Assembly: GCF_010868145.1 (NCBI RefSeq)
Contig: NZ_JAAGUY010000023.1
Coordinates: 1 to 64,000 of the forward strand
Length of the DNA: 64,000 bases
From: Nocardia cyriacigeorgica
GTDB taxonomy: Bacteria > Actinomycetota > Actinomycetes > Mycobacteriales > Mycobacteriaceae
Direction: 5' to 3'
The position numbers were made by a program, and so were the translations under genes. The notes under the pieces were generated by a model. The model saw only the letters and a list, made by a program, of their open reading frames with translations. It did not search any database and was not told where the DNA came from. Position 1 is the stretch's first letter. Every line of letters starts with the position of its first letter. Of the stretch, positions 26,094 to 35,099 are shown in pieces.

Positions 26094-27365
26094 ATGGCCA
26101 TTGGTCGCTTTACGCGTGTGCTCGCGGTAGCGGGGGCCGTCGGCTGCCTCGGGCTACTCGGCCCGGTAGCGGCAGAGGCCCAGCCGGGTGGTTCCGGGCA
26201 GGGCGGGGACAGCGCCCCGAATCCGGGCAACGGTGCCGTGCCGAACCCGGCGAACGCGGGCAACGGGCTGCTGCCGAACTCGGGCAGCGGCGCCGGCGCC
26301 AACCCGGAGGCGAACGCGGGCAACGCCCCTGGCGCGAACGCGGGGAATGGCGCCGCGCCGGATGCCGGCAACGGTGCGAACGCGACCAACGGAGCCGTCC
26401 CGGTCGATGACAAGGGCGAGGAATGGCAACCGCTGACCATCCCCGGTCGGCAATCGGTTGACGCGGGCATCGAACCGACAGACGTCGCCGGTCCAGGTAC
26501 CGGCTCGGCCGGAGCTGGATCAGCCGCCGCGGGCTCCGCAGCTGCCGGCTCCGCCGCCGCGGGGTCGGCCGGACTCGGTGCTGGTCTCGCCGCCGGATCT
26601 TCCTCTCTCGGTACGATTCTCGGTTTCGGTTCGGTCGGGCTGGGTGCCGCGCTCGGCACTGGCTCGGCGGCAGTCGGATCCGCGGGCGTCGGTGCGCTCG
26701 GCACCGGCTCGGCGGCGGTGGGTTCAGCCGGAGTCGGAGCGCTCGCGACGGGTTCCGCGGCCCTTGGCACCGGTTCGGCAGCCCTCGGTACAGGTTCCGC
26801 CGCAGTCGGATCGGCGGGCGTCGGTGCGCTCGGCACCGGCTCGGCGGCGGTCGGTTCAGCCGGACTTGGCTCCGCGGGAATCGGTTCGGCCGCAACGGGT
26901 TCGGCAGCGGTGGGCTCGGCGGCCGTCGGCTCCGCGGCGGTCGGTTCGGCGTCTCCGCTGTTGTTGCTGCTGCTTCCCATCCCGCCGGTGCCTCCGGTAC
27001 CCGCACTGCCGCCGCTTGCGATTCCGCCTGCTCCGGTGCCGGCGCCGCCGGTGATCGCGCCGGTGGCTCCGGCGATTCCGGCCGTGCCGGTCGTCGCACC
27101 TCCGGCCCCGGCCGCTCCCGCACCGCCCGCCGCAGCTCCGGCTCCCGCGTCACCGCCCGCGATGGCCGCGCCGTCGGACCCCGACGTGCGCAACACCAGC
27201 GCCGAGGACGGTCTGCCGGAGCCGAAGATGCTCACGGTGATCGGTGGTCTGATCGCGCTCACCCTGGCCGGAGCGGGTTCCGGTGCGGTCAGCTTCCAGA
27301 GTGCGTCGGCGGCGCAGGCGCGGATCGATGCCGCGCGCGCCGAATTCTTCGGAACGGGTGCGTGA
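26094..27365 (+). CDS. Secreted or membrane-anchored Gly/Ser/Ala repeat protein
   Basis: A 423-residue low-complexity protein. Residues 1-29 are a signal peptide (VLAVAGAVGCLGLLGPVAA). Residues 35-100 are Asn/Gly/Pro-rich (AGNG and PNPG units). Residues 133-287 are (G)SAxVGSAxVGAL-type repeats made of GTGSAAVGSAGVGAL and shorter GSAAVGSA units. Residues 288-345 are a run of Leu followed by Pro/Ala/Val repeats, and a C-terminal hydrophobic segment (LTVIGGLIALTLAGAG) could be a membrane anchor. It is probably an exposed cell-wall protein. It is unlike PE/PPE proteins in lacking their N-terminal domains. It is followed within 6 bases by the ImmA/IrrE-like gene. Confidence 0.75.
   Translation: MAIGRFTRVLAVAGAVGCLGLLGPVAAEAQPGGSGQGGDSAPNPGNGAVPNPANAGNGLLPNSGSGAGANPEANAGNAPGANAGNGAAPDAGNGANATNGAVPVDDKGEEWQPLTIPGRQSVDAGIEPTDVAGPGTGSAGAGSAAAGSAAAGSAAAGSAGLGAGLAAGSSSLGTILGFGSVGLGAALGTGSAAVGSAGVGALGTGSAAVGSAGVGALATGSAALGTGSAALGTGSAAVGSAGVGALGTGSAAVGSAGLGSAGIGSAATGSAAVGSAAVGSAAVGSASPLLLLLLPIPPVPPVPALPPLAIPPAPVPAPPVIAPVAPAIPAVPVVAPPAPAAPAPPAAAPAPASPPAMAAPSDPDVRNTSAEDGLPEPKMLTVIGGLIALTLAGAGSGAVSFQSASAAQARIDAARAEFFGTGA
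26490..26952 (+). repeat. Degenerate in-frame coding repeats (Gly-Ser-Ala)
   Basis: Imperfect tandem copies of a unit such as GGCTCGGCGGCAGTCGG, varying by synonymous changes and arranged in 15- to 45-base periods. They encode the GSAAVGSAGVGALGTG array. Such arrays are prone to length change by slippage or recombination. Confidence 0.8.
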
Positions 27366-27371
27366 TCGGCG

Positions 27372-27887
27372 ATGACACAGAGTAAGGCGCAGAGTGGTTC
27401 GCGGTCCTACCGCCGGGTTGCCGCGGCGGTGGACGCGGTGTGCGCGGTCGCGGCCGATTTCGACGCCACCACCCTCGATGAGGTGGTGCTCGCCATCGCC
27501 GCCGAACGCAAACGCATGATCGAGATCGCAGATGCCGACCTCGGCCCCGGTGTCTGCGGTCAGCGCCGCTTCTATCCGGACAAAGACGTGATCGTGCTGG
27601 CCACCGCGCTGCCGAGTCGCGAGCACACCCTCGCACATGAGCTGGGGCACATCGTGTTCGACCACGAGGGTGCGCCCGCACCGGAGGTGACGCTGGAAGC
27701 CAGCGACGATCTGATCGCCTACATGCTGAGCCAGCGCGCTCATCAGCAGATCGTCGACGACGGTGAGGACGAACAGGCCGAGTGGGAGGCCGAGACCTTC
27801 GCCGCGATGCTGATGACGCGGCTGCGCGTATTCAACAACCGGGGCGCGGGCGTCTCGGTCCTTCGATTCGATGAGGCTCTTGGATGA
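27372..27887 (+). CDS. ImmA/IrrE-like metalloprotease-fold protein
   Basis: A 171-residue protein with a clear HExxH zinc-protease motif in HTLAHELGHIVFDHEG, and a Glu-rich downstream helix (EWEAETFAAMLMTRLRV) that supplies the third metal ligand in ImmA/IrrE proteins. These proteases usually cleave a partner helix-turn-helix repressor. No Xre-type partner is adjacent on this strand, but similar ImmA-like genes sit next to MAB_1171c-type membrane proteins in other actinobacteria, as here (ATGA overlap with the next gene). The target is unknown. Confidence 0.8.
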   Translation: MTQSKAQSGSRSYRRVAAAVDAVCAVAADFDATTLDEVVLAIAAERKRMIEIADADLGPGVCGQRRFYPDKDVIVLATALPSREHTLAHELGHIVFDHEGAPAPEVTLEASDDLIAYMLSQRAHQQIVDDGEDEQAEWEAETFAAMLMTRLRVFNNRGAGVSVLRFDEALG

Positions 27888-28921
27888 CCTTCTGGTTGAC
27901 GGCCATGCTGGTCTGGGTGGCAGCCGGTGCGCGGGTGGGGCGCGTGCTGGTCAAGCCCGCGACGACCGCCCGGGTTGCCATCGTGATCGCGGTGTCCGCG
28001 GTCGCGCTGGCCGCCACCGTTGCGATTCCCGATGTGGGACTTGCGGTCGACAACCTGCTACCGGACGGCCTGCGCTCCGGGATGCCCTCCGACGGTGTCG
28101 TTGTCGCGGCTTGGCTGCTGTTCACTACGGCCACTTCGGTGGTCGCCTCGGCCGCATGGCCGGTCGTATCGCGCCGTAACCTGCGCCAGATCGCGCTGGC
28201 GATCTACGCGGTCGGCGCCGTCGCAGCCGCGACGACGCTGGCGTGGACGCATGTTGTCGGCTGGGTGATCGCTGCGCTGGGTGGGCTGTTCATCGTCGTC
28301 ACCGGTCTGCGCAATCTGGACTGGACCGCGCTCGGTCGCGGCATCGCGATCTATACCGCGGGCACTGCGCTGATGGTGGTGATGGCGGTGGTGGAGATCC
28401 GTCGCGCCGCCATCGATGCCCCACGTGCCGAACCCGGTGTGGCGGACTGGGGTTGGCCTGCGTGGCAGATCGCGAGCCTGTTGATCGCGTTCGGTGCGGT
28501 GTGGATCGTGATCGAGCTCTGGGTGCGTGCGCGGCTGCTGCTGCGGCGCATCGAGCTGCTGCATCGGGTGCTGGTGAAGCGTTTCCCGGAGGTCGTGGCA
28601 CATGAGCAGGGCGGAACGTCCACGCAGTTGAAGGCTTCCGACCGGGTCGCGCAGATCATGGATGCGCTCTACCTGCAATCCGGTGGTGGTGTGGAGATCG
28701 TGTCGGCCGGCGATCCGCCGGCCTCGGTGACCCAGCGCGCCGATCGCGTCGCGCGGTGGGCGCGTCATCCGCTCGGCGATGTGGTGGTCGACGCTCGGTG
28801 GATCGCGCCGCCCGAGGGGGTGAGTCCGCGCGGTTGGGTCAATGCGATTGCGCAGGCCTTCGATACCGCCGCGCGCGAGCAGCAGAAGAGGAAGCCGGCA
28901 GCGGCCGAGGCGCAGCGCTGA
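27884..28921 (+). CDS. MAB_1171c-like multispanning membrane protein
   Basis: A 345-residue protein with about seven hydrophobic segments in the first 230 residues (AMLVWVAAGARVGRVLVK; VAIVIAVSAVALAATVAI; VVVAAWLLFTTATSVVASAA; and others). A soluble C-terminal domain follows (RIELLHRVLVKRFPEVVAHE). This arrangement fits the MAB_1171c/DUF6545 family, whose function is not established. Its ATG overlaps the stop of the ImmA-like gene, so the two are coupled. It ends upstream of a very strong bidirectional hairpin. Confidence 0.7.
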   Translation: MTFWLTAMLVWVAAGARVGRVLVKPATTARVAIVIAVSAVALAATVAIPDVGLAVDNLLPDGLRSGMPSDGVVVAAWLLFTTATSVVASAAWPVVSRRNLRQIALAIYAVGAVAAATTLAWTHVVGWVIAALGGLFIVVTGLRNLDWTALGRGIAIYTAGTALMVVMAVVEIRRAAIDAPRAEPGVADWGWPAWQIASLLIAFGAVWIVIELWVRARLLLRRIELLHRVLVKRFPEVVAHEQGGTSTQLKASDRVAQIMDALYLQSGGGVEIVSAGDPPASVTQRADRVARWARHPLGDVVVDARWIAPPEGVSPRGWVNAIAQAFDTAAREQQKRKPAAAEAQR

Positions 28922-29031
28922 ACCCGGCGGGTCGATTCCGTCCTTCCGCTGCTCCGGCGCGGCTCACGCTCCGGGGCAGCGGTTTTCGGCCCACTACCGC
29001 ACGCGTATTCGCTGTGGGGTGGCGCTGATCA

Positions 29032-29080
29032 CACACCACAACACAGTGCGGCCCGTTGGGCCGCACTGTGTTGTGGTGTG
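29032..29080. terminator. Bidirectional terminator, 23-bp perfect stem
   Basis: The arms at 29032-29054 and 29058-29080 are perfectly complementary over 23 bases with a 3-base loop (GTT). It lies between the convergent membrane-protein gene and the espR-like gene, ending seven bases before the latter's stop, so it would terminate both. Confidence 0.88.
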
Positions 29081-29087
29081 CGAGAGT

Positions 29088-29504
29088 CTATTCGGTCCCG
29101 TCCGGAGGAACTTCGGGCAGACCTTCACTTGCCCGGAGTTTCTCCGCCATGGACGTCAGTAGATTCTGAGATTCTTCGGACAGATCGAATGCCCGGCTCG
29201 ACAGCCGGCGTAGTCCGTAACCCTGCAGCTGCGACAGCAGTTCCAGATCATGGTCGATCTTGGCGGCGTAGATGTCGTTGAAGAAGTAGTCCGGCTTGAC
29301 CTTGAAGAACTTCGCCAACGCGGCCACCGTCTCGTCCGACGGATTGGTCCGCTGCCCGGACCGCAACTGTGACAGGTACGGTTTGGAGATCGGATGCCCT
29401 GAGGCCGTCAGCGCAGCTGCGACCTCCGCGTTCGTGTGCGGCTTACGCCCCGGGGGATGCACGGTTTCGAACAGCTTGTTCAGCCGCGCCGCGAAATCAG
29501 CCAT
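29088..29504 (-). CDS. espR: EspR-like nucleoid-associated helix-turn-helix regulator
   Basis: A 138-residue protein closely resembling M. tuberculosis EspR: FAARLNKLFETVHPPGRKPH at the N-terminus, an Xre-type helix-turn-helix with KPYLSQLRSGQRTNPS, and a C-terminal dimerisation helix region. In M. tuberculosis EspR binds many sites and influences ESX-1 and cell-wall genes. It is transcribed alone, from an AT-richer upstream region, and ends at the 23-bp hairpin. Whether it regulates ESX loci here cannot be told, since none is in the window. Confidence 0.85.
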   Translation of the reverse strand: MADFAARLNKLFETVHPPGRKPHTNAEVAAALTASGHPISKPYLSQLRSGQRTNPSDETVAALAKFFKVKPDYFFNDIYAAKIDHDLELLSQLQGYGLRRLSSRAFDLSEESQNLLTSMAEKLRASEGLPEVPPDGTE

Positions 29505-29866
29505 TGTGAGCCGCCCAATTCCCTTCGCTGTACTAACAGTCGTTATCTCGGATACGTATCATTGATATTAGCGGCTCAGTAACTGAAAACCTACGCCTGA
29601 TTCCGAATTTCCTTGAAGCTTCCAGGTCGGTATCCAGTGCAGAGGCTCCGAGCGTGGCGTTTGCGGGTTCCACCAACGGCTCTTGTGGAGCCGTCCTGCC
29701 AGCAAGTTCTAGCCCGTCGCGGGGTTCTTCCCGGTCAGAGCGACGGTAGCCGCAAGTTAGCTGACACCTCATCTACTCATCTGTACCGAAGTTTGTGTGG
29801 CGTACGACACGTTTTGCCGCCCCCGAGATGAACGTTCAACTTACACCGGGGAATTGGTTGAAACGC
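29505..29866. other. Intergenic region upstream of espR
   Basis: It holds no convincing gene. The 60 bases next to the espR start are AT-rich (ATATTAGCGG and ATGATACGTAT on the plus strand read as TCATTGATATTAGCGG) and likely contain its promoter. The rest separates espR from the fadA5 stop. I see no operator-like repeat. Confidence 0.6.
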
Positions 29867-31078
<1,212 letters not shown>

Positions 31079-31136
31079 TCACAGGCGGATCTGTCCGGTT
31101 TCTTTCCTAGTTTTCCCGCCTGTGCTTCAATAATTG

Positions 31137-31150
31137 TAGAACGTGTTTCA
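31137..31150. promoter_or_regulatory. KstR-type operator, cyp125 side
   Basis: TAGAACGTGTTTCA is an exact match to TnnAACnnGTTnnA. It lies about 65 bases before the cyp125 start, in the fadA5-cyp125 divergent region. Confidence 0.85.
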
Positions 31151-31217
31151 GTTCCGTGGTCGAACGGATTCACTGGCCCGTGGGTTCGCGGTCGCGGTAT
31201 CGCGAAGGAGGCAAGTG

Positions 31218-32489
31218 GTGGTAGCCCCTCGAACGGTTCGGCCCGATGTGCCGAACGGATTCGATGTCACCGATCCCGAAATCTATGCCCACCGTATTCC
31301 GGTCGAGGAGTTCGCCGAGCTACGCCGGGCCGCCCCGGTGTGGTGGAACCCGCAGCCACCGGAGGTCGGCGGGTTCCATGACGACGGGTTCTGGGTCGTC
31401 AGCAAGCACGCCGATGTCAAAGAGGTCTCGCGGCGCAGCGATGTGTTCTCCACCTACGAGAACACCGCGATTCCGCGATTCAACGATGACATCACCCGCG
31501 AGCAGATCGAGCTGCAGCGGTTCGTCCTGATCAACAAGGACGCTCCCGAGCACACCAAACTGCGCAAGATCATTTCTCGTGGCTTCACCCCGCGCGCGAT
31601 CAATGGCTTGCGCGCCGAGCTCTCGGCACGCGCCGAGGCCATCGTGAAGGCGGCTGCCGAATCCGGTTCCGGCGACTTCGTCACCCAGATCGCGTGCGAA
31701 CTTCCGTTGCAGGCCATCGCCGAACTCATCGGTGTCCCGCAGGAGGACCGCATGCGTGTCTTCCAGTGGTCGAACGATATGACCGGCTACGACGATCCCG
31801 ATAACGACGCCGATCCGGTCGTGGCCTCGGCGGAAATTCTCGGCTACGCCTACCAGATGGCCGCTGAGCGCAAGAAGTGTCCGGCCGATGACATCGTGAC
31901 CACGTTGATCGAGGCCGATATCGATGGCGACAAGCTCTCCGAGGAGGAGTTCGGATTCTTCGTCATCATGCTGGCGGTGGCGGGTAACGAGACCACTCGC
32001 AATGCCATCACCCACGGCATGATGGCGTTCCTGGAGCACCCCGACCAGTGGGAGCTGTTCAAGAAGGAACGCCCGGCCACCGCAGCCGATGAGATCATCC
32101 GCTGGGCCACTCCGGTGACCTCGTTCCAGCGCACCGCCCTGGAGGACGTCGAGCTGGGCGGTGTGCAGATCAAGAAGGGCCAGCGGGTGGTCATGCTGTA
32201 CCGCTCGGCCAACTTCGATGAGGACGTTTTCGAGAATCCGGAGAAGTTCGACATCATGCGCGAGGACAATCAGCACCTGTCCTTCGGCGGCACCGGTGCG
32301 CATTTCTGTGTCGGGGCGAACCTGGCACGTCTCGAGGTCGATCTGATCTTCAATGCGATCGCCGATCACCTGCCCGATATCAGCAAGCTGGCCGATGCGA
32401 AGCGACTGCGGTCGGGTTGGCTCAACGGCATCAAGGAATTCCAGGTCGACTACAAGGCCTGTCCGGTCACCGGCCAGTCCGCCGACTGA
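31218..32489 (+). CDS. cyp125: CYP125, sterol C26/C27-hydroxylase (cytochrome P450)
   Basis: A 423-residue cytochrome P450. The oxygen-activation helix is AVAGNETTRNAITHG, the ExxR motif is in ADEIIRWATPVTSFQRTA, and the heme-thiolate loop is FGGTGAHFCVGANLARLE. The sequence is CYP125A-like, so it should oxidise the terminal methyl of the cholesterol side chain to the acid, the first step before FadD19. AGGAGG lies six bases before the GTG at 31218; a GTG at 31215 is also possible. A long open frame upstream, from 31143, crosses the operator and is rejected. The divergent partner is fadA5, as in M. tuberculosis (Rv3545c/Rv3546). Confidence 0.88.
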   Translation: MVAPRTVRPDVPNGFDVTDPEIYAHRIPVEEFAELRRAAPVWWNPQPPEVGGFHDDGFWVVSKHADVKEVSRRSDVFSTYENTAIPRFNDDITREQIELQRFVLINKDAPEHTKLRKIISRGFTPRAINGLRAELSARAEAIVKAAAESGSGDFVTQIACELPLQAIAELIGVPQEDRMRVFQWSNDMTGYDDPDNDADPVVASAEILGYAYQMAAERKKCPADDIVTTLIEADIDGDKLSEEEFGFFVIMLAVAGNETTRNAITHGMMAFLEHPDQWELFKKERPATAADEIIRWATPVTSFQRTALEDVELGGVQIKKGQRVVMLYRSANFDEDVFENPEKFDIMREDNQHLSFGGTGAHFCVGANLARLEVDLIFNAIADHLPDISKLADAKRLRSGWLNGIKEFQVDYKACPVTGQSAD

Positions 32490-32514
32490 CAATCACTGTC
32501 CGTCGAACGAAACG

Positions 32515-32550
32515 ACGATGCCCCTCGATCCGCGGATCGAGGGGCATCGT
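32515..32550. terminator. Bidirectional terminator between convergent genes
   Basis: Two complementary 18-base arms abut at 32532/32533 (ACGATGCCCCTCGATCCG and its complement). The hairpin lies between the cyp125 stop and the stop of the ketosteroid-isomerase-like gene. Confidence 0.85.
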
Positions 32551-32605
32551 TGCGATTCGGCCAGGAGCGGCGCGGCAGCCGGCTCGGCCGACCGGTCGTT
32601 TCGGC

Positions 32606-33037
32606 TCAGCCGGCCTTTCGCGCCGTCGCCATGGCCCGATCGACCTCCCAGTACGCACGCAACGCGGCGATCTTGCCCGCCGCGTCGACCCGATAGGTGA
32701 ACACGCCCTCGGCATCGATCACGTGTCCGCCGACCGTGCTGCGGATCAACCCGGTGAAGGCGACTTCCGAACCGCAGGCAAACGAATCGCCGAACAAGAA
32801 CTCGATCGACTCGGTGGCCGCGATCGCCTTGTCCCAGAACGCCGAGATGGCGTCGCGACCACGGTGGCCGAGGCCCTCCGGATCGAATCCCGAGGGCCCG
32901 ATCGGATCTTCGACGATGCCATCGGCCGCGAACAGATCCAGCCAGGCCTCTTTATCGCGGGCCCGAACGGCTGCCTGGGAGGCCATACCCGCGGCGCGCG
33001 CCGGGTGGTCGGTGATAGGGGAGGAGTCGACGGTCAT
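32606..33037 (-). CDS. Ketosteroid-isomerase-like SnoaL/NTF2-fold protein
   Basis: A 143-residue protein of the NTF2-like fold, with WLDLFAADGIVEDPIGPSGF and the C-terminal VFTYRVDAAGKIAALRAYWE typical of steroid delta-isomerase relatives. It may isomerise a steroid ketone or act as a binding protein; sequence alone does not settle it. AAGGG stands seven bases before the ATG at 33037. It is the last gene of the DUF35-ltp4-ltp3-LLM operon, which lends weight to a sterol role. Confidence 0.7.
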   Translation of the reverse strand: MTVDSSPITDHPARAAGMASQAAVRARDKEAWLDLFAADGIVEDPIGPSGFDPEGLGHRGRDAISAFWDKAIAATESIEFLFGDSFACGSEVAFTGLIRSTVGGHVIDAEGVFTYRVDAAGKIAALRAYWEVDRAMATARKAG

Positions 33038-33057
33038 AGCTGCCCTTCTGGTCGGCC

Positions 33058-33933
33058 TCAGATGATCGGATCGTCGATATTCGCCGCCGCGAACTTGCGC
33101 AGCGACTCCTGTTTGGCGGCCAGTTCGCCATCGAACCCGATGCCATCCATCACCCACGGGACCACGATCGCGTCGGTGACACCGGCGCCGGCCAGATCCT
33201 GATAACCGGATCGGCCGAACTTATCGATACAGACCGCCTGGATTTCGAACGGCTTATCGGCGCGGCCGTACTCCGCGCGCAACCGTCCAAGTGTGTCAAT
33301 GGTTTCGCGGAGCTGGTCGAACTTCATCATGGCCGAGGTCCAGCCGTCGCCGACCCGCGCCGCCCGGCGCAGGGCCGCGTCGGTGTGGCCGCCGATGTAG
33401 AACGGCACCGGTTCGGTCGGTGCCGGGCTCATCTGCAACGGCTCGAAATCGAAGAACTCGCCGTGGTATTCGACCATCCCACCGGCAAGCACCAGTTTGA
33501 TGACATCGATCATCTCGTCGACCCGGGCGCCGCGGCGCGCGAAGGGCACGCCGCACCACTCGAACTCCTCCGGCGCCCAACCGATACCGACGCCGAACCC
33601 GAATCGGTTTCCCGACAAATTCGCCACTGAGCCGACCTGGCGGGCCAGCAGCAGCGGATTGCGGGAGCCGAGCTTCAGAACATTCGTGTAGAAGCGCAGC
33701 CGAGTGGTCACCGCGGCCATGGCGGTCGCGGCTATCAGCGGATCGACCCATGGGGTGTCCGGGCCCCAGAAACGGCTGCCGTCGGGCGTATAGGGGTACT
33801 TCGCCGCCGCCGATTTCATGTAGAACAGCGAATCGGGCAGCGCGATCGAGGAGAAGCCGCATTCCTCCGCAGTGCGAGCCAGCTCGGGCAGTTGCTCGAG
33901 CGGGCTCAGTGCGATCCCGAGGGTGAATTTCAT
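33058..33933 (-). CDS. F420-dependent LLM-class oxidoreductase
   Basis: A 291-residue luciferase-like TIM barrel with the family stretches AEECGFSSIALPDSLFYM, TTRLRFYTNVLKLGSRNPLL and GIGWAPEEFEWCGVPFARRG. Such enzymes use F420 in actinobacteria. The ATG at 33933 overlaps the ltp3 stop by four bases. In the operon with ltp3/ltp4 it may reduce or oxidise a sterol side-chain intermediate. The exact reaction is unknown. Confidence 0.8.
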   Translation of the reverse strand: MKFTLGIALSPLEQLPELARTAEECGFSSIALPDSLFYMKSAAAKYPYTPDGSRFWGPDTPWVDPLIAATAMAAVTTRLRFYTNVLKLGSRNPLLLARQVGSVANLSGNRFGFGVGIGWAPEEFEWCGVPFARRGARVDEMIDVIKLVLAGGMVEYHGEFFDFEPLQMSPAPTEPVPFYIGGHTDAALRRAARVGDGWTSAMMKFDQLRETIDTLGRLRAEYGRADKPFEIQAVCIDKFGRSGYQDLAGAGVTDAIVVPWVMDGIGFDGELAAKQESLRKFAAANIDDPII

Positions 33934-35099
33934 GCCGGACGCTCCGAGCCGACCACCCACATCGAGAAGTACTGCGACCCACCGCCGTAGGCGTGGCCAA
34001 GTGCCTTGCGGGCATTGTCCACCTGGCAGGCGCCTGCTCGGCCCATCACCTGCTTGGCGGCCTCGGCGAAACGGATCATGCCGGAGGCGCCGATCGGATT
34101 GGACGACAGCACGCCACCCGACGGATTCACCGGCAGTGTTCCGCCGATCTCGGTTTCACCCTTATCGGTGAGCTTCCAGCCGTCACCCGGCGCGGCGAAG
34201 CCCAGGTTCTCCAGCCACATCGGCTCGAACCAGGAGAACGGGACATAGATCTCGGCGGCGTCGATCTCGCTGAGCGGATCGGTGATGCCTGCCTGCTTCC
34301 ACAGTGCGGCGGCGGCGTCGCGACCGGCTTGCGGATTGACCTGATCACGTCCGGCGAAGGTGGTCGGCTCGGTCCGCATCGCGGTGGCATGTACCCACGC
34401 GACCTTCCTACCCGCCGCTTCCACCGCCGCGGCCGACTTCTCGCCACCGATCACGACCGCGCACGCGCCGTCGGACGAGGGGCAGGTTTCGTCGAAGCGG
34501 ATCGGATCCCACAGCATCTGCGAGGCCAGCACCGATTCCATGGTGATATCGGGCTGCTTCAGATGTGCGTACGGGTTCTTGGCGCCATTACGTCGGTCCT
34601 TGGCTGCCACCATCGCGCCGATATGACCCGGTGCATTGGAACGGCGTATGTAGGACCGAACATGAGGTGCGAAGTAGCCACCCGCGCCCGCGCCCACCGG
34701 CATGGTGAACGGCACCGGAATCGACAACGCCCACATGGCATTCGACTCCGACTGCTTCTCCCACGCCACCGCGAGCACCCGCTCGTGCACGCCACCCTGC
34801 ACCAGGTTGGCGGCGACGACACCGGTCGAGCCACCCACCGAACCGGCGGTGTGCACGCGCAGCAGCGGTTTACCCGGCGCGCCGAGCGCATCGGCGAGAT
34901 ACAGCTCGGGCATCATCACGCCCTCGAACATGTCCGGCGCCTTGCCGATGACGATCGCGTCGATATCGGCCATGGTCAGGTCGGCGTCGGCCAGCGCGCG
35001 ATCGATGGCTTCGCGGACCATGCCCGCCATCGAAACTTCGCTGCGTTTCGTCACGTGATGCGTTTGTCCGGTGCCGAGCACCGCAGCCGGGAAACTCAT
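33930..35099 (-). CDS. ltp3: Ltp3-like thiolase-fold lyase of sterol side-chain cleavage
   Basis: A 389-residue thiolase-like protein of the SCP-x/lipid-transfer family. It has LLRVHTAGSVGGSTGVVAAN in place of the usual nucleophile region, ETCPSSDGACAVV, and NPSGGVLSSNPIGASGM for the His loop. Ltp3 and Ltp4 are needed for removing C24 branches of sterol side chains in Rhodococcus, where such proteins act as retro-aldol lyases together with a DUF35 partner. The name is from order (DUF35-ltp4-ltp3, as in Rv3521-Rv3523) and length. It overlaps ltp4 (ATGA). Confidence 0.8.
   Translation of the reverse strand: MSFPAAVLGTGQTHHVTKRSEVSMAGMVREAIDRALADADLTMADIDAIVIGKAPDMFEGVMMPELYLADALGAPGKPLLRVHTAGSVGGSTGVVAANLVQGGVHERVLAVAWEKQSESNAMWALSIPVPFTMPVGAGAGGYFAPHVRSYIRRSNAPGHIGAMVAAKDRRNGAKNPYAHLKQPDITMESVLASQMLWDPIRFDETCPSSDGACAVVIGGEKSAAAVEAAGRKVAWVHATAMRTEPTTFAGRDQVNPQAGRDAAAALWKQAGITDPLSEIDAAEIYVPFSWFEPMWLENLGFAAPGDGWKLTDKGETEIGGTLPVNPSGGVLSSNPIGASGMIRFAEAAKQVMGRAGACQVDNARKALGHAYGGGSQYFSMWVVGSERPA

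Noticed and set aside
26490-26952. CRISPR array or minisatellite
   Set aside because: The repeats are in-frame codons of a Gly-Ser-Ala protein with no spacers and no cas genes.
31143-31217. N-terminal extension of CYP125
   Set aside because: It starts inside the KstR operator; AGGAGG directly before 31218 marks the true start.
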